From contig CAJTVH010000010.1 in NCBI GenBank assembly GCA_910579745.1, forward strand, positions 25,187 to 79,613: a DNA stretch of 54,427 nt. Reading direction: 5' to 3'. Position numbers and translations under genes: made by a program. Of the stretch, positions 43,264 to 50,677 are shown piece by piece. The DNA is from an uncultured Clostridia bacterium. GTDB taxonomy: Bacteria; Bacillota; Clostridia; Lachnospirales; CAG-274. Position 1 is the first letter of the stretch. Each line of letters opens with the position of its first letter. The notes beneath the pieces were generated by a model that saw nothing but the letters and a program-made list of their open reading frames with translations, searched no databases and was not told the origin of the DNA.

Positions 43264-43348
43264 TATAGCGAGACAGTAAAAGAATGAACAGACAGGCTTT
43301 TAATAAAATCTAAGGTATTGAGGAATTTATTTCATTGTTTCTCTATAA
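43264..43348. repeat. R1 hairpin repeat, copy 5 (3' of the plus operon)
   Basis: The left arm TATAGCGAGACAGTAAAAGA (43264 onward) is followed by ATGAACAGACAGGC. The right arm ATTTATTTCATTGTTTCTCT ends at about 43346. It is placed like other R1 copies, just behind a stop codon. Confidence 0.75.
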
Positions 43349-43419
43349 TTGTTCCGCAAATCACTATAATTGCGTAATTATCAAAAAACAGCCGGTTTAA
43401 TGCTGTCAAAAATATTTTT

Positions 43420-43536
43420 TATAGTCAAGCGACTTGAAAATGAACAAAAATAGATAAGATAAAAATGATTTTCATTTGTCTATATAGACAGTATCGTATC
43501 TATATAACTTGATTGTTTTCAAATTGTTTGACTATA
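43420..43536. repeat. R6-type long inverted repeat
   Basis: The left arm TATAGTCAAGCGACTTGAAA (43420 onward) pairs imperfectly with the right arm TTTCAAATTGTTTGACTATA ending at 43536. The tips match those of the 40-bp inverted repeat at 11588-11683. It lies between the plus operon and the ACP gene. Confidence 0.6.
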
Positions 43537-43636
43537 ATTTTATCGGCTCTAACCTCAAAAAATTTTAATATTAATAAAAACATGTTTTTCGCCGATATAA
43601 AAAATATACACTATAATCCACAGGAGGTTTTATTTT

Positions 43637-43876
43637 ATGACAAATATAGATAAGTATAAAGAAGCGTTTGTAAAAAGCCTTGATTTATCAGAAGATATGG
43701 TTAATTCACAGTTAGCTTATCAAGGCGTTGAGAATTGGGATTCCGTTGGACATATGAGCCTTGTAGCTGAGTTGGAAGACACTTTCGATATTATGCTTGA
43801 AACTGACGATATTATAGACTTCAGCTCTTATGATAAAGGTATAGAGATTTTGAGAAAATATGACATTGAGTTTTAA
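43637..43876 (+). CDS. Stand-alone acyl carrier protein
   Basis: A 79-aa carrier protein. NWDSVGHMSLVAELEDTF holds the phosphopantetheine site at Ser 36. The small acidic four-helix fold and the length are normal for an ACP. RBS AGGAGG. The WDSVGHM version is typical of dedicated carriers in surface-polysaccharide or secondary pathways rather than the fatty-acid ACP (DSLD). It is 400 nt behind the SDR/transketolase/LuxE/LuxC operon and separated by R1 and R6 repeats, so it may have its own transcript. The AMP-ligase at 32475-33902 is a likely loading enzyme. Confidence 0.85.
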   Translation: MTNIDKYKEAFVKSLDLSEDMVNSQLAYQGVENWDSVGHMSLVAELEDTFDIMLETDDIIDFSSYDKGIEILRKYDIEF

Positions 43877-44136
43877 TTATAGCGAAATACGGACAGGCTT
43901 TAATATCTTGATATAGCGTCAATAAACTTGAGAAAACAGAATGAGGCAGCATAAAAATTTACCTGTTGCGGCGTTTTCGCGTCTAAACTTGTTTATCTTT
44001 AATCTATTGTCTATGTATCAAAAAATTGTTTTGTTCTAAAAATTTGATAAATCGCTATAGCCCGGAAATTAATTTTTTTATTCCCGTATAATAATATGAC
44101 ATCCGGCTACTCTTTTTAGCCAAATGCTCATCTCTA
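43877..44136. other. Intergenic with R1 left-arm fragment
   Basis: TATAGCGAAATACGGACAGGC at 43878-43898, 2 nt after the ACP stop, matches the left part of R1 without a clear right arm. No gene seen in the remainder. Confidence 0.45.
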
Positions 44137-44186
44137 TAAATAAAAAGACTGAAAGAAACTTTTGTTTCTTTCAGTCTTTTTATTTA
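44137..44186. terminator. Terminator of the sensor-kinase gene (bidirectional)
   Basis: A perfect 23-bp stem (44137-44159 with 44164-44186), 4-nt loop, and A/T-rich ends that give T-runs on both strands. It begins 12 nt beyond the kinase stop on the minus strand and can also end transcription from the ACP side. Confidence 0.88.
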
Positions 44187-44197
44187 CGGAATTTAAT

Positions 44198-47100
44198 TTA
44201 ACTCAATATCTCATCCAGTACGTCAAATAAAACTTTTACGTCAATCGGTTTTGATATATGTCCGTTCATTCCTGAGTTTATAGCTTCCATTCTGTCTTCC
44301 TCAAAAGCATTGGCTGTCATAGCCAAAATAGGTATTGAAGCTAATTCCTTATTCTCAAGTTTACGAATCGCTTTAGTCGCCTCATAACCGTTCATTATAG
44401 GCATCTGAACATCCATAAGTATCAGCTGATAATATCCTGGGTCAGATTTTTCCAGCATATCTACAGCCATTTTACCATTTTCGGCGATTTCAGTGGAAAA
44501 TCCTGCGTCGCCTAAAATTGTCACCGCTATTTCCTGATTAAGCTCAACATCTTCAGCTAGCAAAATGCGCCCCGCCCGAAGCTTGCTCAATTCTTTATCA
44601 GGCTTGTTCTCAATTAAATCATCTTTATTTATAACCGAGTTTAAACAGTTACTAAGCTCCGACAAAAACAGCGGTTTACTGCAAAACGCCGTAACGCCCG
44701 CTTCCTTCGCCTCATTCTCAATATCATACCAGTCGTAAGCGGTTAAAATAATGATAGGAACATTCTCACCCATTTCCTTTCTAATTCTTCGGGTGACCTC
44801 TATACCGTTCATATCCGGCATTAACCAGTCAATAATATACACACAATAGTCATCGCCCCTTGTGAGAGCCTGATGAGTACGAAGTACCGCCTCTTTTCCG
44901 GATAAAGTCCATTCCGCTCTCATTCCAAACTGGGAAAGCATATATGATACACTGTCACAAGTGTTAAAATCATCGTCCACAACCAATGCCCTGCAGTTTT
45001 TCAGCTCCGGCATGGAAGGAAGTTTCTTAGCCTTAGAATGCAGACGGAAAGTGAAACAAACCGTAAATTCGGTGCCTACGCCCTGCTCGCTTTTAACCTC
45101 TATAGAACCGTTCATCATATCGACAATATTTTTTGTAATAGCCATACCGAGCCCTGTTCCCTGTATCCTGCTTATAGTAAAATTTTGTTCTCTCTCAAAA
45201 GGCTCAAAAATGTGCTTTACAAATTCCTGGCTCATACCTATTCCCGTATCCTGAATACAAAACTCATAATTCGCGTAACCGGCTGGAGCTCCTGTTTTTT
45301 CCGTTATCCTCATAGTGACGGTTCCTCCCGCCGGAGTGTATTTAACGCAATTGCTCAAAAGATTTAATAGAACTTGATTTAAGCGAAGTTTATCACAGAA
45401 AATATCCTCGTCTAAAACGTCCACGGTATCTATATAGAGCTCAAGCTGTTTCGCGTGAACGTCCGCCTGCAAAATATTTCGAATGCCATGGAGAATATCT
45501 GGCATACTGCATGGCTTCTCATCTAATTGTATTCGTCCGCTCTCAATGCGGCTCATATCCAAAATATCATTAATAAGGCTTAGAAGATGATTTCCTGATG
45601 ACATAATCTTTTTAAGATACTCTTCCACTTGTTCCTTATTATCAATATGATTAATAGCGAGAGATGTGAAACCAACGATAGCGTTCATTGGGGTACGAAT
45701 GTCGTGAGACATATTGGAAAGAAACGTGCTTTTAGCTTTATTCGCCCTATTCGCCTGCATAAGAGCGTCCTCCAAAATGCTTTTCTTTTCCATCTCAGCC
45801 CTGATTTCCTCGTCAACACTGTGAAAGCCCAAAACAACCCCTTTATTCTCGTCCCACGCGCCTGCCCTTACAACTTTCATCTGAAAATATTTTATCTCGC
45901 CGTCTATAAAAGTGCGGTGATTAACAATATACATTGTTTTTTTAGAAAGTTCCTCTTTTAATTTTTCTATAGAAGCGTCACGTCTGAGTGTTTCCTTGTC
46001 CTCATCATACACAAATGTTTGTATATAAAGCTCCATACTTTCCTCAAGGGACAAATTTTTCTTAAAAACAGAATCAAAAATATGATTGCCGTCATCTCTT
46101 AAAGCGGTTCCCATACCTGTATTAAGGTCAAAAAAGCATACGAGATTATAATCTATACATAAAGCTTGAACAAGTTCCATCTGGCGTCTCTCGTTCTTCT
46201 TTTCCTGAAGCTTTTGAGCGGTGCAATCCAAAAGAAAACGCTGATAAAAAAGTTCCCCGTTTTCCTTTAAAAGCTTGACATTTCCCATAACATGAAGCAT
46301 CTCTCCGTTAGCGTGACGCACACGATATTCCACACTTACGCTGTCTCCCTCGTTTTTAAGTTTTTTCATATAATCTCTGAGCTTCTTCTTATCCTCTTCC
46401 AAAACAGATGACGCTACCATATCAAAGCCTGTAGTCATTAATTCCTCTTGAGATTTATAGCCCAAAATTTTAAGCGCCGCCCTGTTTACACTGAGAATAC
46501 GTTTCCCATCTATCGTATGACAAAGCACACCGCAGTCTATAGTAGTGAAAATTGTTTCCAAAGTATGATTCTTTTTAATTATCTCCTGCTCATAGGCCCG
46601 TTCCTGTGTAACGTCAATAGCAACGCCAAGGGTCCCCATTACGTTTCCGTCTATATTATATAACGGTGATTTATAAGTCGTAAGAATTCTGGGTCCCTCT
46701 CCTGTTTTAATTATCTCCTCAGACACACATGTCTCTTTCTTTTTCATAACCTCAAGTTCCGATTCAATGCAGGCAGGGTCGTCATACTCGACGTCCCATA
46801 TGTAGGCGTGTCTTTGGCCCTCAACTTGTTTCCTCGTTTTATTGACCGTTTTACAAAAACTGTTATTTACTTTCTCATGCACTCCGTCTTTATCTTTATA
46901 CCAAATAAGGTTTGGTGTACCGTTAATAGTCGCTTCCAAATAATGCTCGCTCTGCCAAAAGTCTTTACTCATCTTATAGGTTTGCTGCCATCTTAAAAAT
47001 CTAAATTTTATTTCCTCGTCCGACATAGGAGTTATCCATATATCTTTAATTGCCGGTAAATCGTCCGCCAAAAGCGTTACACACTCCCTGTCAGCCAGTA

Positions 47101-47335
47101 AAATTAATTCAGTGTTCTCACTTTTGTTTGAAATAAGAATTTTAAGTTCTTCTTTTATATCCATACCGTCTAAAGCGGCTATAATCACATTTGCCTCAGC
47201 TGTCAATGTCTTATCAGGTTTCTCACTTTCAGAAAACTCGTGGGTAAAATGTTCAAGGGGGTATGTCTCTTTTATAATTTCAAATATTCTGCAAGGATGA
47301 CCTGTTAAATAGAAATGAATATGGCAATGATACAT
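44198..47335 (-). CDS. Hybrid sensor histidine kinase with PAS domains and two receiver domains
   Basis: A 1045-aa cytoplasmic hybrid kinase; no transmembrane segment is obvious. GAGGAGG selects ATG 47335. Order: a short N-terminal receiver-like or unknown domain (about 1-125), three PAS-type domains (about 130-520), HisKA with phospho-acceptor His 544 in SHDIRTPMN, HATPase_c with GTGLGMAITKNIV, receiver 1 (VVDDD, DWLMPDMNG) and receiver 2 (LLAEDVELNQ, MDVQMPIMNGYEA). No Hpt or output domain is present, so a separate phosphotransfer partner is expected. The signal is unknown. It is the neighbour of a chemoreceptor but is separated by 1.15 kb of repeats. Confidence 0.92.
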   Translation of the reverse strand: MYHCHIHFYLTGHPCRIFEIIKETYPLEHFTHEFSESEKPDKTLTAEANVIIAALDGMDIKEELKILISNKSENTELILLADRECVTLLADDLPAIKDIWITPMSDEEIKFRFLRWQQTYKMSKDFWQSEHYLEATINGTPNLIWYKDKDGVHEKVNNSFCKTVNKTRKQVEGQRHAYIWDVEYDDPACIESELEVMKKKETCVSEEIIKTGEGPRILTTYKSPLYNIDGNVMGTLGVAIDVTQERAYEQEIIKKNHTLETIFTTIDCGVLCHTIDGKRILSVNRAALKILGYKSQEELMTTGFDMVASSVLEEDKKKLRDYMKKLKNEGDSVSVEYRVRHANGEMLHVMGNVKLLKENGELFYQRFLLDCTAQKLQEKKNERRQMELVQALCIDYNLVCFFDLNTGMGTALRDDGNHIFDSVFKKNLSLEESMELYIQTFVYDEDKETLRRDASIEKLKEELSKKTMYIVNHRTFIDGEIKYFQMKVVRAGAWDENKGVVLGFHSVDEEIRAEMEKKSILEDALMQANRANKAKSTFLSNMSHDIRTPMNAIVGFTSLAINHIDNKEQVEEYLKKIMSSGNHLLSLINDILDMSRIESGRIQLDEKPCSMPDILHGIRNILQADVHAKQLELYIDTVDVLDEDIFCDKLRLNQVLLNLLSNCVKYTPAGGTVTMRITEKTGAPAGYANYEFCIQDTGIGMSQEFVKHIFEPFEREQNFTISRIQGTGLGMAITKNIVDMMNGSIEVKSEQGVGTEFTVCFTFRLHSKAKKLPSMPELKNCRALVVDDDFNTCDSVSYMLSQFGMRAEWTLSGKEAVLRTHQALTRGDDYCVYIIDWLMPDMNGIEVTRRIRKEMGENVPIIILTAYDWYDIENEAKEAGVTAFCSKPLFLSELSNCLNSVINKDDLIENKPDKELSKLRAGRILLAEDVELNQEIAVTILGDAGFSTEIAENGKMAVDMLEKSDPGYYQLILMDVQMPIMNGYEATKAIRKLENKELASIPILAMTANAFEEDRMEAINSGMNGHISKPIDVKVLFDVLDEILS

Positions 47336-48041
47336 ACTTATTTCCTCCTCTGTAATTTGCAAATTATTTTCATTATGATTAGCTTATTAATTTAAGTCCA
47401 TTAATATACATGTCTTGAATATCTTCTTCTGGCAATATAAGCGACTTCTCATTATTTTGAGAAGCTTAAAAAATTATATATTTATTTTCCATAACCAATT
47501 ATAAATTTACAAACTTGAAAATAAACATATTTCAAGTTTTCTTTATTTTTTTTACTTATATCTCAATTTTCAGATACGCTATATTTAAACAAATCAGAGT
47601 TAACTTTTAATCCGAGACTTAGTTTGTATATATTAATATTAAACATATCCGCTCACATAAAACTGTATATATACAACAAATTCTAAGCGTTGTATATATA
47701 TAATATAAGTATATTTTTTAATCTTTATAATTATAGCACATTTTATGGATTATTACAAATGTTTTAACAATTATATTTTGATAATTTTACATATTTATTT
47801 ATCATCCCAGTACAGTCTATCAAAACATATTTAACAAATAAAATTAAACCCGCCCCATAATCGCCAAATATAATTTCAACAATTATAAAACCGGTCTTTT
47901 ATGCTATATTATGTCAATTCATTATGTCAATTCACAAAATTTTTAGCGAAAAACGCTGAAAACGCGAATATAAAGACAGAGCTGTTTTAAAAATTTTAAG
48001 TAAAATAATTATATCAAAAAAATTTCATTAAAAACACAATA
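47336..48041. other. AT-rich intergenic region upstream of the kinase
   Basis: About 700 nt without a convincing gene. ATTTTCAGATACGCTATA at 47566-47583 is a reversed R2 end. A short direct pair ATTATGTCAATTCA occurs at 47919-47942. A local (TATA) tract lies near 47640-47705. Confidence 0.45.
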
Positions 48042-48083
48042 TAAAGCGTATCTGAAAACTAAAATACGCACAAAAAATTATAG
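48042..48083. repeat. R2 element, left end, interrupted
   Basis: TAAAGCGTATCTGAAAACTA and the next about 20 nt match the left end of R2. The match stops at the boundary of the 208-bp element at 48084. After that element the sequence AAGTAAAACAAATT resembles the continuation of R2. Confidence 0.65.
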
Positions 48084-48291
48084 TAACGTGAGTTCAATGA
48101 AAATTTATGATTATTGGAACCTTTTTCAATCGCAAAAAGGTTCCAAACCTCTAAAAATGATCTTGAAGCGTTAAAAACCTTGAGGTTTCACCTCAAACTC
48201 CACAAACTTTTTAAAAAAAGTTTGACAAGAATTTTCGCACGAAACTACGTTTCGCTGAATTTTCCCGCAATTTCTCGTCAAACTCACGTTA
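48084..48291. mobile_element. 208-bp multi-hairpin element inserted in R2
   Basis: Bounded by TAACGTGAGTT (48084-48094) and its exact complement AACTCACGTTA (48281-48291). Inside are three perfect hairpins: 48114-48146 (13 bp), 48180-48196 (7 bp) and 48203-48224 (10 bp). It has a 65-codon open frame but no RBS or recognisable protein, so I read it as non-coding and MITE- or REP-like. Confidence 0.6.
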
Positions 48292-48322
48292 TGGTAAGTA
48301 AAACAAATTAAGAAAACACAGA

Positions 48323-48436
48323 TTAACAGCGCTAAAAATAATTTTCTAAATAATTGAGCGAAATCATTAAATTTTTCAAGGAAAAGTTATCTTGAAACAT
48401 TTATTAATTTTTTAAAATTATTTTTGGCGCTGTTAA
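48323..48436. repeat. R7 inverted-repeat element
   Basis: 23-bp arms TTAACAGCGCTAAAAATAAT(TTT) at 48323-48345 and complement at 48414-48436 with one wobble. The layout (AATAATTTT-containing ends, TTTTCAAGG centre) resembles R3, but the sequence differs. It lies downstream of the chemoreceptor stop. Confidence 0.6.
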
Positions 48437-48489
48437 ATCAGCGTAACAGAAAGCTTTTTCTTCTATACACAGTTTAAGCTGAGTTAATA

Positions 48490-50526
48490 TCAAATGTCTT
48501 TCAATTGAAATTTTGACACTTCTTTTCTTAGCAAATCGGCCTGCTTTGAAAGTTCTCCGCTGGCCGCGGATGAATCCATAATAACATCGCAGTTAACTTG
48601 CACTACATTTGAAATACGCTCCAAACCTTGAGAAATTTGTGCGGCGGAACGAGACTGAACATCGGTAGTTTTAAAAATTGACGTTACAGCGTCCGATACT
48701 TTTTGGGCTCCGTCCACAACTTCTTGCAGAGATTGATTTGTCATATTAAAAATATGATTGCCCTTTTCCACCGCCTCCACGGTATTTTCAATCAACATGG
48801 CCGTGCTCTTGGCCGCCGCCTCAGATTTGCCCGCCAATATTTGAACCTCTTTGGCAACCACGGAGAAACCCTTGCCGGCTTTACCCGCCCGAGCCGCCTC
48901 TATGGCGGCGTTCAAGGAGAGTATATTGGTCTGGAAAGAAATATCGTCAATGGTATTTATAACTTTAATTATCTCTTTTGATTTTTTATCAATAATCTCC
49001 ATAGCGTTTACCAGTTCTCTCATATACTCGCTGCAAGCCTCGATTTTCTTGTGAGCCTGCTCATTCTCTTCTTTAGCGAGACTGGCGAGGTTTACGGTAG
49101 TACTTACATGCTGTGATATATAATCAACCACGTCCACAAGCTCCTGTACTGAGGACGCCTGTTCAGCGGCTCCCTGCGAAAGTGATTCAGACCTGTCTGA
49201 AAGATGTTCCGCCTCCAAGTTTACCTGATTTGATACAAGAGAAATCTCATTCAGCACTTTTGTAAGGTTTGAACGTATAATTCTCAGATTGTCAAGAAGT
49301 TCTTTCAGGCTTCCTATATAATACATTTCATTTTTATTTATATTCACTGCTAGATTTCCGGCCGCCATCTCACCCATGATTCTTCCAATATCATCAATAG
49401 CATTTTTCAAGTGAAGGCAAACAAGATGAACAGCCTCAGCTATCATGCCTATTTCGTCTTTTCTTCCATAGAACCTCTCTAAATCTTTATCGGCGGAAAG
49501 ATTAAACTCACTCATATCGGAAATCGCTCTTTCCACAATCATTAATTCTTTCCCTGTTCTTCGCAGAATCAAAAGAGTAACTGATATAATTAAAACCGCC
49601 ACGGCGGCACAGGTTGAACCCGTCGCAACACGCACGGCAGCTACAGGCTCATACACTTCCTCAAATCCATCCTGCACCATAAATATCCACCCTCTGTTTT
49701 CCAGGTATTTATAAACTACCAGCTGCTGATTGCCTCTTTCATCCTGATATGTGTGAGTGCCAGTCAAAGCTTTGCTATTTTTCCGTACGACTTCTACAAT
49801 TTCCATATGACCTTTGTCTGTTGTCTTTTCGTTTAATAAATTCGAGTCTTTATTGTAAATGTATACTCCTGTTTCAGCGTTTATAAATATATATTCGCTG
49901 TTTGGAAGATTGCCAAGCTTTAAATCTAATATTGAGTTCATTAATTGGTCAGCGTACACCGCCGCTCCCACATAGCCTATACACTTTTCGCCGTCAAAAA
50001 CAGGACAATACATGGAAATAACCATATTCCCCGTTCCGGGAGATACCATAACACCAAGATTCGTCAGCTCACGCTTATTAAGAATTGTGTTTTTAAACGT
50101 AGTTAAAGAATCTCCCTGGCGTGTCGTTATTCCGACGGCTTCTTTTTCAGTGTGAGTAAGAACATATGTATCGGGAGTAGCAATATATAATCCCTCGAAA
50201 ATACCCTTGACATTTGCGAAATCAGATGTATACCTCTGTGCCTTTTCCAATAACTGAGGATTATTGGGTTCTATGAGGACACTCCTAACCTCGTCGCTTA
50301 AAGAGAAAGCCGTCATGTGTTCCTCAGCGGACGCCACAAAATCATCAATAATGGCCGCTCTGGATTCCACGGCGTTTGTCATTTGTTCGGTAATATTTTT
50401 CTCAACCAACGATTCCGTGCTGGCTGATATAGCTGTCCAGAGCAACAACAGTCCGATTAGTGTAATTGCTGTGGTTAAAATGCTGATTCTCATAGCGAGT
50501 TTTCGGTTTTTGAGAAATTGTTTCAT
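48490..50526 (-). CDS. Methyl-accepting chemotaxis protein with dCache sensor
   Basis: A 678-aa transmembrane chemoreceptor. TM1 covers about residues 12-35, a large extracytoplasmic dCache-like domain about 40-300 (VKGIFEGLYIATPDTYVLTH, GYVGAAVYADQLM, YIFINAETGVYIY), TM2 about 302-322, then HAMP and the signalling domain. The CheA/CheW-contacting tip reads SFQTNILSLNAAIEAARAGK followed by GFSVVAKEVQILAGKS. RBS is AGGAAGG. dCache sensors often bind amino acids, organic acids or uronates; the ligand here is unknown. It implies a chemotaxis system, and probably flagella, elsewhere in the genome. Confidence 0.95.
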   Translation of the reverse strand: MKQFLKNRKLAMRISILTTAITLIGLLLLWTAISASTESLVEKNITEQMTNAVESRAAIIDDFVASAEEHMTAFSLSDEVRSVLIEPNNPQLLEKAQRYTSDFANVKGIFEGLYIATPDTYVLTHTEKEAVGITTRQGDSLTTFKNTILNKRELTNLGVMVSPGTGNMVISMYCPVFDGEKCIGYVGAAVYADQLMNSILDLKLGNLPNSEYIFINAETGVYIYNKDSNLLNEKTTDKGHMEIVEVVRKNSKALTGTHTYQDERGNQQLVVYKYLENRGWIFMVQDGFEEVYEPVAAVRVATGSTCAAVAVLIISVTLLILRRTGKELMIVERAISDMSEFNLSADKDLERFYGRKDEIGMIAEAVHLVCLHLKNAIDDIGRIMGEMAAGNLAVNINKNEMYYIGSLKELLDNLRIIRSNLTKVLNEISLVSNQVNLEAEHLSDRSESLSQGAAEQASSVQELVDVVDYISQHVSTTVNLASLAKEENEQAHKKIEACSEYMRELVNAMEIIDKKSKEIIKVINTIDDISFQTNILSLNAAIEAARAGKAGKGFSVVAKEVQILAGKSEAAAKSTAMLIENTVEAVEKGNHIFNMTNQSLQEVVDGAQKVSDAVTSIFKTTDVQSRSAAQISQGLERISNVVQVNCDVIMDSSAASGELSKQADLLRKEVSKFQLKDI

Positions 50527-50596
50527 TGTGTTATGTCCTTCCTAAAATTTTTTGTTTATAACAATTTTGATATATATAGATTTATAAAATTTTTAA

Positions 50597-50672
50597 CATG
50601 AAACAATAAAAGACTTCTCCGCATATCTGTTTATTTAAGTTTATTTGTTTATTCTTTTATTGTCTCACTATA
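50597..50672. repeat. R1 hairpin repeat, copy 6 (3' of the large PL1)
   Basis: The left arm CATGAAACAATAAAAGACTT (50597 onward) and right arm ATTCTTTTATTGTCTCACTA (to about 50670). It ends 6 nt beyond the stop of the minus-strand lyase. Confidence 0.75.
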
Positions 50673-50677
50673 ATTAA

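Noticed and set aside
48114..48311. 65-codon ORF in the 208-bp element
   Set aside because: It runs through three hairpins and the terminal repeat, has no RBS, and shows no recognisable domain.
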